Source of the DNA: Siphonodentalium dalli
Taxonomy: Eukaryota; Mollusca; Scaphopoda; Gadilida; Siphonodentaliidae
DNA length: 64,000 nt
Reading direction: 5' to 3'
Assembly (NCBI GenBank): GCA_032622095.1
Contig: CP136063.1
Span: forward strand, 204,277,934 to 204,341,933
Below, one piece after another: positions 10,931-21,499 of this stretch. The translations under genes and the position numbers were made by a program. The notes beneath the pieces were generated by a model, which had not been told where the DNA came from, did no database searches, and saw nothing but the letters and a program-made list of their open reading frames with translations. Position 1 is the stretch's first letter, and every line of letters begins with the position of its first letter.

Positions 10931-11168
10931 AAGGGATTGTGCTTTATTCTTCCATTCCGAAGGAAGTCTGGACCCAACCTTTTTAAATTCTAAGACTTGA
11001 GTGAAAAACATTCTGGGACATACATGTAACAAGTCTGTGAACGAGTATTTAACGTGTAACAAGTTAACCGTGACAAGGATGTAACAAACGCGAATATAAT
11101 TTAAGGCTTCAAGTCGTTATATGACTTTAATCAATCAGACTGGAAAATTTGTAATAACATTTTCTTAC

Positions 11169-11239
11169 CTGCCGGTAAATTGAAGAAAATCTTTCTTGAA
11201 GTAAACGCTCATTCCAAGAAATTCCGACATCTGTGAAAA
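11169..11239 (-). CDS. Serine/threonine dehydratase-like gene, second visible exon
   Basis: The minus-strand reading after a TTTTTTCCAG acceptor is FSQMSEFLGMSVYFKKDFLQ followed by FTG. The last two bases, AG, precede a GTAAGA donor (11163-11168). This is the block that in threonine dehydratases and serine racemases follows TPC and leads into SFK.RGA. The KKDFLQFTGSFKERGA arrangement is restored exactly when this exon is joined to 8750-8795. The 71-base length makes the split Ser codon fit. Acceptor, donor and phase all agree with the neighbouring exons, so I regard this as a real exon rather than a chance ORF. Confidence 0.85.
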
Positions 11240-11522
11240 CTGGAAAAAAAGAAGGATAATTAATCTGGGCTGTATTGAACAATTACTCTCGCGTGCCAAT
11301 AGTGATGCTACATATTTATGGTTGGAATTAATAAATGCGATGGTGCACGCCAAATAATATTATGACACACATCTATGGATATAGTCGGAAGTATAATATA
11401 AATTTATTCAGAAAAAATGCTGACACTGTCAAATAATTTTAGATTTATGGTATTTGAGTCATTGTGACTGATTGAGTCACTACACAAATTTATTACTGAA
11501 ATTGTATTACTGTATTATCTTC

Positions 11523-11640
11523 ATGCTGTACATGGATCCTCTGTATCCTATCCCAAATCAGATATACTGCCGCGTTAATACTTACTGTACATGGGGTCCC
11601 CTGTATCACGTCCCGAATCATTACGCGCGCGCCGCGTGTA
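11523..11640 (-). repeat. Two broken partial copies of the dehydratase exon end plus donor
   Basis: On the minus strand, the piece at about 11577-11622 reads ATTCGGGACGTGATACAG followed by GGGACCCCATGTACA and GTAAGTATTAACGCG. This matches the last ~30 exon bases and first ~15 intron bases at 12119-12165. A second, more diverged copy (GATAGGATACAGAGGATCC..ATGTACAG) sits at about 11526-11560. No acceptor or upstream exon part was found, so these look like duplicated exon-intron boundary fragments. TACTG(C/T)..CGCGTTAATA joins them as a small tandem series. Confidence 0.65.
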
Positions 11641-12133
11641 TACTGTTGTCCAAATTCTAGCTATGGTTCGCTGAGCGTTTTATTTATAGATAATGGGTTT
11701 TCCAGTTTAAAAGTCGAACTGCGCGACCAGGAGGCCGAGTCCGGTAAAAGGTGTAGTTGGGAATTTCAATTTCGTTAATTGTTCTTTACAATGTTGATTT
11801 TTGGTTTGTGACAAGCTATGTCAATTACAAATAAAATAAATGAAAAAGATAATTTGTAAGTCTTATATTTCAACTTTTATCACTGCTTTTATAGATATTT
11901 TTCGTTCTGCAGCCCACCGATGGTTGTGGTCGGAGACGGCCGAGTCGGCCACCAGTTCGTTAATTAGGTGCTGGTTGTTATTGTTATTTTAACGGAATTC
12001 TGAGTTGGTCATTCGCGAAACCAATATATTTTATATTCTATAATTACAATCATGGGTATATAATATATTATTTTGAGCGCGTTACCATTTCTGACTATGG
12101 TTTTCTTGTATACTCTGTCGCGTTAATACTTAC

Positions 12134-12319
12134 TGTACATGGTGTCATCTGTATCCCGCTCCGAATGTTAGAATATGCCTCCTTTATGTCCTTGAATTGT
12201 ATCTTGATTGGATTCTCCGGGTCACAAAACTTGTCTTTGATGACCGCATCATGGTCATCGTAGAAATTTTTATTTTTGTCATTCAAGTTCAACAAGTGCT
12301 GTCCAAGCTTTAGCTTCAG
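12134..12319 (-). CDS. Serine/threonine dehydratase-like gene (L-threonine ammonia-lyase family), first visible exon
   Basis: A CTTTTTTTAG acceptor precedes 12319 on the minus strand and a consensus GTAAGT donor follows 12134. The 186-base exon is exactly 62 codons. It includes KFCDPENPIKIQFKDIKEAY followed by SNIRSGIQMTPCT. The DP.NP..I.F.DI..A...I..GI..TPC pattern is the N-terminal signature of eukaryotic L-threonine ammonia-lyase/serine dehydratase proteins. These are PLP enzymes that deaminate Thr or Ser to 2-oxo acids in the cytosol. Joining to 11169-11239 gives a continuous family-like protein. The start codon lies in an upstream exon that I did not find. Serine racemase is the main alternative identity. 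Confidence 0.85.
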
Positions 12320-12796
12320 CTAAAAAAAGTCAATGAATGAGAGAGTGTTGAAATTAGATTTTGTTTGGTGTTGTAACTGTAGGTCTGGAAGGCTGAGCAA
12401 ATTGTTATAAGAGTTTGTGTTTTCCCTCTCCCGACACATATGTTTGGGGCTGGGTTGGTAAGTGAAATGTTTGTTTCAGAAGCCAGCATTCTTACATCAA
12501 TAGGGTGTTAATTAATGGATGACAATGCCTGACATACGGTCTGGTCATGGGCCTACACGCTAATGGCTGTCCCATGTACACCAATGTTCGCGCGTTAAAG
12601 AACCCTACCGTGGCGATGAAGTCACGGGTAAAATGACAAACTTACATGATTGAAAGCGGGTCATCACAAAATACTGGAAATAAGGCACTTTTAGAAGCCT
12701 TTTCTGTGCTATCCTGGTCTTTGGGCCGAATAAGTTCACTCAACGCGGCCTGCAATTAATATTAGGCATAGAATCAGTGATGCAACATCAATATTG

Positions 12797-12899
12797 TGGA
12801 AGCAGAGGTTTTCGCCCAGGGTTCGAACCCGTGCCAACATCGTCTAGCACAGACTGTGCTGATTGTATCATTGGCCTAACCACCTCGGCTATGGGGACA
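12797..12899 (-). repeat. tRNA-derived sequence (Ser/Leu-like), probably a SINE head
   Basis: The minus strand reads GTCCCCATAGCCGAGGTGGT then TAGGC (D arm and A box), and later GGCACGGGTTCGAACCCTGG (T arm and perfect B box). The ~90-base span with extra bases fits a long-variable-arm tRNA of the Ser/Leu type. The acceptor halves pair poorly (GTCCCCA against TGGGCGA), so a functional tRNA is unlikely. A pol III-promoted SINE or tRNA pseudogene is the better reading. Confidence 0.55.
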
Positions 12900-13034
12900 T
12901 CCTTGATGAAAGTGTCAATAACACTGTAGCTCAACTTGGGGAGGGATTATGTCATGTGTTACAGTCAATGGAGCGATTAGGAATGCGGAAAGTTAAATTT
13001 CGAAGTAATAGTTTTGATGTGAACATGAAGAGAT

Positions 13035-14220
13035 ATTTTTAAATTTTATAAATTAATGTCCAAGATGGCCGCAGGCGGACACGTTTTTCAACATAATTCG
13101 GAAAAATTTGATGGCACCAATCTAGTGATCACCCCGAAGGTCCATATGATGTCTGGTGATAATATGATGAGGGATATGGTCTGTAATAGGATGTGACGAA
13201 TGATTTTGTCATGCCAAGAGTAGAATCCAAGATGGCCGTTGGCGGAGATGTATTTCAACGAAGTTCACAAAAACAAAATAGCTCCAGTTTTGAGGTCACA
13301 CCGAAGGTCCACATGAAGTTTGGTGATGATCGGATGATGGATGTAGACTGTAGAGTGTGCCAAATGATACAGTCATGCAAACTGATGCAAAGAGTAAAAC
13401 CAATTATGGTTATTGGCGGCCATGTTTTTCATCGAAAATCGTTCAAATTTGATAGCTCCCATATAGAGGTGATCATAAACATGCCTGTACATTTAAAAAA
13501 AGAATTCTCCTATAAATGCGGTGTGCAGTGTGTGCGATGGATTGAAATTTGAAATCCAAGATATCTGCTGTCGGCCATGTTTTTAAACTAATTTCAGTCT
13601 TTGGTCACCCAAAGAATCATATGAAGTTTGGTGATGATCGGGTGAGGGGGGTGTGGCCTGTTGTGTGTGTCCAAGGATTTAGCCTACAAAGAGGAAATCC
13701 AAGATGGCGGCTGGCGGCCATGTTTTTCAGCCAAATTCGGAAGAAAAAAAATCACCCCGAAGATCCATATGAAGTTTGGTGACTATCGGATGAAAGATGT
13801 GACCTGTAGGGTATGCTAACGGAACTTGTTGAGGGGATGTGGTCAGTTATAGGGTGAGCAAAATAATTTAGTCATGCAAAGATTAAAATCCAAGATAGCT
13901 ACCGGCGGCCATGTTTTTCATCGAACATTATTTTTCAAATTTGATAGCTCCCATGAAAAGGCGATCCTAAACATGCTTGTAACTTTTCAAGTCAATTCTC
14001 CAATAAATGCGGACTGCAGCGTGTGCCGATGTATTCAAATTTGAAATCAAAGATGGCTGCTGGCGGCCATGTTTTGCTTTTAACGACTTTTGGCAAAAAT
14101 CGATGGCTCCCATCTAGAGATCACCCTGAAGATTCATATGAAGTTTGGTGACTATCGGATGAAAGATGTGACCTGTAGGGTATGGTAACTAAATTTGTTG
14201 ACGGACGGACGGACGTAGGG
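13035..14220. repeat. Degenerate tandem repeat with inverted ATGGC(C/G)GC cores
   Basis: About five to six units of ~150-230 bp share AATCCAAGATGGC(G/C)GC, then GGCGGCCATGTTTTTCA, TTTGATGGCTCCCAT, and GAAG(A/G)TCCATATGAAGTT followed by TGGTGATGATCGG. The core forms a small palindrome (ATGGC.GC.GGC.GCCAT). Related cores occur near 2860, 23400, 35230-35790 and 37235. Open frames through the array simply translate the repeat. It ends in a short GGAC repeat near 14203. Confidence 0.8.
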
Positions 14221-14499
14221 ATGTGGGGACGTGGAGTGATGACTATAGCTCCACCGGAGACTTCGTCTCATGTGAGCTAAAAAGATATCGATTGTGAATT
14301 GTGCTAGTTATTACGCCACACCGTGGTGTTGCTTGGTACGCAGATTTTCATATTCTGTGGTCGATCGATAATCCACTGGGCGACTGTATTATTATGGTTA
14401 TTTCGTACTGAGTATAAATCGTACCGATAGAGTCACGATAGTACAACAAAGATTAGCACATGTGTTTACGTCACCGGTGTACTTGTGGGGGCATGTTTC

Positions 14500-15275
14500 T
14501 ATTATGAAGGTTCACTATCCCGAAGGTCCGCTATTCCGAAGGTTCTCTATTCCGAAGGTTTTTGTTATTTTTAGGTTAATTCTATATTCTAAAGTATTGA
14601 GACTAATTTGAGAGGGTTCATTTAATATCACAAAGATTCTTTTTACGGAGTGTGCGCTCACATCCGAACTGATCCTGCGCGCATACCGATACAGATACAG
14701 GAGGAAATAACTTAACTTAGAACATTAAATGTGATTTTGTTTTGTTTTCGCGGGTTTTCTTGAGATTTAATGTCATTACGTGGGCCCATACTTTTGAATT
14801 CTTGGCATATAATATGAATGTTGTGGTATATTGTGGACCCTCCCGCATTGGGACATGACACAGGTACAGTTGACTTAAGTGATGTTCTGTGTGGGCTCCA
14901 ATTTGGAGTTCAATGTTTTAAGGGCCAAATTTAGGATTTTATGGGCCCATACCTTTGAACTCTGGGCATATAATATGAATATTGGGGGCATGTCTCTATT
15001 CCGAAGGTTCACTATCCAGAATGTCCACTATTCCGAAATGTCTCTGAATGTTCGCTATTCCGAAGGTTCACCAATCAGAAGGTTCGTTATTCCGAAGGTT
15101 CTGTATTCCGAAGGTTTTTGTTATTTTAAGGTTAATTCTATATTCTAAAGTATTGGGAGGGTTAATTATCACGAAGATTCTTTTTATGAAGGAAATAACT
15201 TAAAACATTAAATGTGATTTTGTTTTGTTTTCGCGGGTTTTCTTGAGTTTAATGTCATTACGTATGACTTTATTT
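14500..15275. repeat. Two-copy segmental duplication with CTATTCCGAAGGTT short repeats
   Basis: Copy 1 (about 14500-14790) and copy 2 (about 14985-15270) share several blocks: an array of TTC(A/G)CTATTCCGAAGG, GTTAATTCTATATTCTAAAG, ACATTAAATGTGATTTTG, TTTTCGCGGGTTTTCTTGAG and TTTAATGTCATTACGT. A third TTTAATGTCATTACGT occurs at about 15329. No coding function was seen. Confidence 0.75.
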
Positions 15276-15734
15276 CTCATTAAATATTCACGCCAAGCAG
15301 CCCACACAATTGCTATGTTTCCATGCGATTTAATGTCATTACGTGTGACCTAATATCTCAATAATCTGAGGCAAGAGTACGCCTGCTAAAGGCGAATTAT
15401 AAGTTTATAACAGTGGGGCTATAACGCTCAATGAATACCGGGAACTATAACAAACTGCGCAGCAGAATATCGCTGATTAAACGAGTATGAGATGAGCCTA
15501 ACTGCAATTGTGACTTTGTTTAAAGGCCCACTTAATTTTCGAGTCATTCATTTTTGTTATAGTATGTACGGTTTTAATAACAATTTATGCCATAAAATTT
15601 GAATAAATTACTATAATTCATCACCATTTGAAACGCATAATCCTTCTATCTCCTAGTTTGAAACACCTTTAAAATACCGCGACAAGTCGTGCGTCGTATA
15701 TCTAGCAATTAGCAACTAACATGTCCTCTTCGGC
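15276..15734. other. Unassigned spacer
   Basis: I see no gene or repeat here beyond the extra TTTAATGTCATTACGT string. Confidence 0.35.
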
Positions 15735-16275
15735 TTTCCATAGATTTCAACGTAATTTGATACTTATGGGTATTTGTGTCCGGGAAGTGTTTTGGACGGG
15801 TCAAATCGTGAGCCCGACCTGACCTTGACCTTTAAAACTGTCAATGCAAGGTCAATTTGGGTAAAACGGACAAATTTCGGCGAAATTTGATACCTAGGGA
15901 TACTTTTGTCCGGGGAGTGTCAAATCGTGACATCGGCGTGACCTTGACCTTCAGTGTGGTCAATCAAAGGTCAAATCGGGTAAAACGGATGGATTTCGAC
16001 TAAATTTGATACCTATGGGTACTTGTCGGGTGAGTGTTTTGGACGGGTCAAATCATGACTCCGACCTTACCTTGACCTTCAAAATTGTTAATTAAAGGTC
16101 AAGTGGGGTAAAACGGACGGATTTCGACGAAATTTGATACCTAGTGGTACTTTTCTCCGGGTGGGGGTGTTTTGGACGGGTCAAATCATGACCCTGACCT
16201 GACCTTGACTTTCGAAATAGTCAATTGAAGGTCAAATCTCCGGAAATCATATGGGAAACATCCCGGACGAAGTCG
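15735..16275. repeat. Second tandem array with TGACCTTGACC / AAGGTCAA blocks
   Basis: Four units of about 125 bp contain TTTCGACGAAATTTGATACC, then TTTTGGACGGGTCAAATC, TGACCTTGACCTT and (A/T)CAAAGGTCAAAT. The array is clearly the same family as 5351-5945. It ends in CCCGGACGAAGTCGGG, also present at 5924-5939, which looks like the shared edge of the element. Confidence 0.75.
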
Positions 16276-17455
16276 GGCCCACCAGCTTGTGTAATAAAGA
16301 AGACAGTTTGAAGAAAGTAATGTATAACACGAGAAACGGGAAAACTTGAAATATAGAAGTATGCAAATTTCCCACATAAAATTTGAAAGCTAGTTTATAG
16401 AATAATTGTATTATAATTTATATTTATGGCCAATAATATGATCTTGGTGGCGTTACCATTTCTGACTATGGTTTTCTTGTTCACTTATGTATTTATGACC
16501 GTGGTGTGGTCCATATAGCATGCAACTCGCCTAACATTTCCATAATTCATCGGTGAAGCTGGTTCCGCTAGGTTGGATTGGTGTATACAGAGGAAAAAGT
16601 GTGGAATGGAACGCACTTCAGGGCGCAAGCAAGCCCAAGTTTGAAAATATCTCCATCATCTTTCGGAGAGGTCTGCAAATGGAAGGTCTGTTGTTAATGT
16701 TGTGTGTAAAATTAGGGTGGGGCGCGTGAGCGTGAGTGTATTCTTATATGTTTGTTTGTGTTTTTTGTTTTAATTTCCTGTTAACAATAGGCTATATTTG
16801 CAATAGTATAGGCCTTGGACAGTACATCGCAGGGGAACATTAAACATCCATAACAAGTTTGATTAAAATCATACACCAAAAACTGTGAGTGAAATGCATG
16901 CTCAGACGTCGTCCGCTGATAAGATTATATTTATTCAGCTAAATATACATATCAAATTACAGTATATACAACATAGGATAACACATGTTCAGTCTTATAT
17001 GCAAAACTTATTTCCACTGTGGATCTGTGAGCCAAAATATAAAATATACAATTAGAGTGTGTATTTAACATGTGTATACATAACAATCATGACATTATTA
17101 AAGTGTCTCACAGAGAGGTATATATATTACCAATAAGTATGTTGTAAAGTAGGTATATATATTATCACATGAAAATCCTATATATCATTTAAAAAGCCAT
17201 TACACATTTCCTTATGTCACCAGAGACGAGTAAGCGCGTGCTTCCCACCAACTTGGCAACGCGCAACAAAATTACTTTACATTGATTATGCGGATTAATA
17301 CTATTTTGAAAAGCCGCGCATGACACAAAAAACATACAATGCAAAGTGATTGATCTGCTCATTAAAGTCAAATTCTTGTCCAACTACAGTACACCAACAA
17401 TAAAGACACAAAAACAAAGAGGCAAATTGTGGGGACTACATTTTTCGTCGCAATC
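16276..17455. other. Unassigned region upstream of the dehydratase exons
   Basis: GGCGTTACCATTTCTGACTA at about 16450 repeats a string at about 12082-12101, so a dispersed repeat is shared with the dehydratase intron. No exon with convincing splice sites was recognised, although the missing 5' exon(s) of that gene should lie on this side. Confidence 0.3.
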
Positions 17456-18545
17456 CTGAGTGCGCAATACTTCGTACACGGTTGTGAAGCTGGTGTCGCA
17501 CGGGCTCGGCGACCCGATAAAATTCGTATCCGGGGCAAGATACATTCACATAGCAAATTTCAAGTCGATAGCTCCACCCGTTTCCGAGATCTCGTCTGCG
17601 CATGCGCGAAGCGGGCGCCGCACGAGCTCGCCAATACGACAACGTCCACCGCCTGGTCAAACTACACACACTTACCAAGTTTCGTCCCGATCGGTCGATA
17701 ATCGTAGATTTGTATAAATGACAAACATACAAACATAAAAACAGAGGTCTTCAAAATATATATGAGACTAGCCGATGAGCCCGACGTTGTCTGCGCATGC
17801 GCGAAGCTGGCGTCGCACGGGCTCGGCGACCCGATAAAATTCGTATCCGGGGCAAGATACATTCACATAGCAAATTTCAAGTAACCAAATTTCAAGTCGA
17901 TAGCTCCACCCGTTTCCGAGATCTGGTCTGCGCATGCGCGAAGCTGGCGTCGCACGGGCTCGGCGACCCGATAAAATTCGTACCCGGGGCAAGATACATT
18001 CACATACCAAATTTCAAGTCGATAGCTCCACCCGTTTCCGAGATCTCGTCTTCAAGTCGATAGCTCCACCCGTTTCCGAGATCTCGTCTGCGCATGCGCG
18101 AAGCTGGCGTCGCACGGGCTCGTCGACCAAATTTCAAGTCGATAGCTCTACCCAGCCCGACGTTGTCCGGGCTATTCAAAAACCAAATTTCAAGTCGATA
18201 GCTCTACCCGTTTCCGAGATCCGGTCTGCGCATGCGCGAAGCTGGCGTCGCACGGGCTCGGCGACCCGATAGAATTCGTATCCGGGGCAAGATACATTCA
18301 CATACCAAATTTCAAGTCGATAGCTCCACCCGTTTCCGAGATCTCGTCTGCGCATGCGCGAAGCGGGCGCCGCACGGGCTCGCCAATACGACAACGTCCA
18401 CCGCCTGGCCAAACTACACACACGTACCAAGTTTCGTCCCGATCGGTGGAGAATCGTAGATTTGTATTAATGACAAACAAACATACAGACAGACAAACAT
18501 ACAGAGGTCTTCAAAATATATATGAGACTAGCAGGTTAGCCCGCC
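17456..18545. repeat. Tandem ~120-bp repeat cluster 1 with TGCGCATGCGCG palindromes
   Basis: Units contain AAATTTCAAGTCGATAGCTC, CACCCGTTTCCGAGATCT, TGCGCATGCGCGAAGC(T/G)GG, TCGCACGGGCTCGGCGACCC, GATAAAATTCGTATCCGGGG and CAAGATACATTCACATA. The cluster ends with CGATCGGT, a (GACA)n-like tract and TTCAAAATATATATGAGACT. NRF1-like palindromes are at 17597, 17792, 17929, 18089, 18227 and 18349. The tail resembles the 3' ends of RTE-type LINEs (inference). Many overlapping open frames here are repeat translation. Confidence 0.85.
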
Positions 18546-19537
18546 ACTGGCGGCATTCGTCCCATGGCTTTGTTTCAGAAACATGACATTTTTGTAATTA
18601 TTTTGTTTTTATTTATTTATTTATTTATTTTTTGAATATGAATTTAATGTTTTTTAAATTTAATATATTTTGTTTCTGAATTGTTTTTTTATTGTTAATT
18701 TTTTTTAATTTTAAATTGTTTTAATTAAATTGTAAATTGTTTTATTTATTTTTTTTGTTTCTGGCGGAAAAATTTACCCGTAGAAATCCCCCCCCCCCTT
18801 CCTAGGAACGACAGACAACGCATTCTTTGTTTCGCGAAATCTCTCTACGATAACATTGCATTGAATTTAAAACAAACGCTTCCCGTCGGGAAATCTGTCT
18901 TCGGGTCGTTGTTGTTGGCATCACGGCTCCCCGAAAACTCTCACATTGCCGAAAACGTGTATTTAGTAATATCGTTGTTGTTGATATTTACGGCTTGGGG
19001 GCTATTTTCTTATTTAGCAAGTTTGAGCTCAATCGGTTAGAGTCTATAAAGGACACACTCATATATATGACACTTCCCGTAGGTAGCAAGTTTGAGCTCA
19101 ATCGGCATTCCCTGGAATTTCCCGTAGATTGGCAGATTCCAGTAGCTTTATAACGGTATATCTGGGGAGAAATCTGATGCTATATTCGTGATTATCTGGG
19201 ATGATTTCTGTATATACCGAAGGTATATACTGTAAAACAGAGCGCGCCATCCGTGCTCGCAGGGAATAAATTTCGAGCGATAACGTTTGCGTTCCCGTAT
19301 AACTCTGCAGATGCGAATAACGTTGAATGGGAAACAGACGCTCTTTATAGAGATGCGTCAAAAACAAACGCTCATTAAATAATCACTTGATTAACCCCCG
19401 CCGTGCCTTTGAGGTGATTGGAGATTGGAGAACGGGTGCTCTGAGCTTCTCTAAACCGCGACTACGGCGGTGTCGGTGGGATTTGACACTTAAATACGAA
19501 ATTTGATCTCAATCTGTACACGCGTTTTGGATTCTAT

Positions 19538-19575
<38 letters not shown>

Positions 19576-19600
19576 CGAAGTCTCAAAATATATAGTATAG
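18546..19600. other. AT-rich spacer between repeat clusters
   Basis: It contains T-rich low complexity (18590-18760), a poly-C tract near 18790, two copies of AGCAAGTTTGAGCTCAATCG (about 19016 and 19086) that look like LINE 3' fragments, and a (CA)n tract at about 19541-19569. No gene was recognised. Confidence 0.4.
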
Positions 19601-20225
19601 ACTAGCCGATGAGCCCGACGTTGTCCGGGCTATTCAAAAACCAAATTTCAAGTCGATAGCTCCACCCGTTTCGAGATCTGGTCTGCGCATGCGCGAAGCT
19701 GGCGTCGCACGGGCTCGGCGACCCGATAAAATTCGTATACGGGGCAAGATACATTCACATACCAAATTTCAAGTCGATACATCCACCCGTTTCCGAGATG
19801 TGGTCTGCGCATGCGCGAAGCTGGCGTCGCACGGGCCCGGCGGCCCGATAAAATTCGTATCCGGGGCAAGATACATTCACATACCAAATTTCAAGTCGAT
19901 AGCTCCACCCGTTTCCGAGATCTGGTCTGCGCATGCGCGAAGCTGGCGTCGCACGGGCTCGGCGACCCGATACAATTTGTACCCGGCGCAAGATACATTC
20001 ACATATCAAATTTCAAGTCGATAGCTCCACCCGTTTCCGAGATCTCGTCTGCGCATGCGCTGCACGGGCGTCGCACGGGCTCGCCAATACGACAACGACG
20101 ACCGCCTGGTCAAACTACACACGCGTACCAAGTTTCGTCCCGATCGGTCGAGAATCGTAGATTTGTATTAATGACAGACAGACAGACAGACAAACATACA
20201 TACAGACAGAGGTCTTCAAAATATA
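19601..20225. repeat. Tandem ~120-bp repeat cluster 2
   Basis: It starts with GACTAGCCGATGAGCCCGAC and GTTGTCCGGGCTATTCAAAA. Four tandem units follow, then the CGATCGGTCGAGAATCGTAG, (GACA)n, TTCAAAATATATATGAGACT tail. Palindromes are at 19684, 19806 and 19928, with a variant ending in T at 20050. Units are nearly identical to cluster 1. Confidence 0.85.
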
Positions 20226-20660
20226 TATGAGACTAGCCGATGAGCCCGACGTTGTCCGGGCTATTCAAAAACCAAATTTCAAGTCCGGGCTATTCAAAAA
20301 CCAAATTTCAAGTCGATAGCTCTACCCGTTTCCGAGATCTGGTCTGCGCATGCGCGAAGCTGGTGTCGCACGGGCTCGGCGACCCGATAAAATTCGTATC
20401 CGGGGCAAGATACATTCACATAGCAAATTTCAAGTCGATAGCTCCACCCGTTTCCGAGATCTCGTCTGCGCATGCGCGAAGCGGGCGCCGCACGGGCTCG
20501 CCAATACGACAACGTTCACCGCCCGGTCAAACTACACACACGTACCAAGTTTCGTCCCGATCGGTCGAGAATCGTAGATTTGTATAAATGACAGACAGAC
20601 AGACAGACAAACAAACAAACAAACATACATACAGACAGAGGTCTTCAAAATATATATGAG
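20226..20660. repeat. Tandem ~120-bp repeat cluster 3
   Basis: It has the same head and tail as cluster 2 but only two full units. Palindromes are at 20345 and 20467. CGGGCTATTCAAAAACCAAA occurs twice at the head (about 20259 and 20285), a small tandem slip. Confidence 0.85.
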
Positions 20661-20739
20661 ATGTGCAAGAAAAATCCGACAGTTAGGCTGAAATGGCCAT
20701 CAGTTACAATTTGTACGGTGAGGAAAACTGTAACTTATT

Positions 20740-20828
20740 GCAGAATGAGGTCCCAGAGGGTGAATTTGTTGATGCTATCTCGCACAGCGGGCTAACATGA
20801 CCAAATTCACGCTCTGGTGACCTAATTC
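20740..20828. repeat. Foldback, imperfect hairpin A
   Basis: GCAGAATGAGGTCCCAGAGG and GTGAATTTG pair with CAAATTCACGCTCTGGTGAC and CTAATTC. It is the same family as 21027-21119. Confidence 0.6.
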
Positions 20829-21026
20829 TTTTTTGGCCTCATCTTCTGGGAGGTATCTATAATCTCAAATTAACATTGTTTTAGTTACTTTTTCCCATCT
20901 GGGAAGTTTCTATACCCTCAATTTTGCAGAAGTTAAAATGCATAATCCTGGTGACTAATGGGTGAACATGGGTGAACAATCATCAAACAATCTGATCCTA
21001 GATCTCCCACAGCAGTTGGGGCCTAA

Positions 21027-21119
21027 GCAGAATGAGGTTCCCAGAGGGTGAATGTGGTGACGCTAGCCCGCTGTACGTGCTAGCGTCACTAAATTCAACC
21101 TCTGGGGACCTCATTCTGC
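21027..21119. repeat. Foldback, hairpin B
   Basis: The ends GCAGAATGAGGT and ACCTCATTCTGC are inverted copies. The inner part GTGACGCTAGC..GCTAGCGTCAC is a perfect 11-bp stem. Together they form a ~93-base imperfect hairpin. Confidence 0.75.
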
Positions 21120-21499
21120 AAATGACAGACACACTATTTGAAGGCCTGTGTATTATCCCAACACAAGGGACGTGGAAGCAAAAAGTGGTACCGTTCGAGT
21201 CAGGGTGCACGGAAGGGCAGAGGGGCACCAAAATTGAAAACAATATTTTTAGCGCCGATTTCCACCAAATTGATAAACATTCTTCCCATTTGTACAAGGA
21301 ATCTAATCGTGTGATTTAAAGACACCAAATTTGTATCGTTTTGGATGAGAGATGGGGGAGGGGCACTAAATTTGATAAGAATTTGTTTAGTCGATCACCA
21401 CCAAACTTATACATAATGCAAAGTTATATCTCTGCTCATTGTGTGTCAACTGACACCCAGGACACTCGGGGTACCGTTCTCCAAAGGAGCCATACCAAG

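Noticed and set aside
12797-12899. Functional tRNA-Ser/Leu gene
   Set aside because: The acceptor stem pairs poorly and no anticodon stem could be settled; a tRNA-derived SINE fits better.
17429-20590. Many overlapping 60-140 codon open frames on both strands (MREAGVARARRPDKIR.. and its relatives)
   Set aside because: They are translations of the ~120-bp tandem repeat in several frames, repeated with each unit, with no domain or splice evidence.
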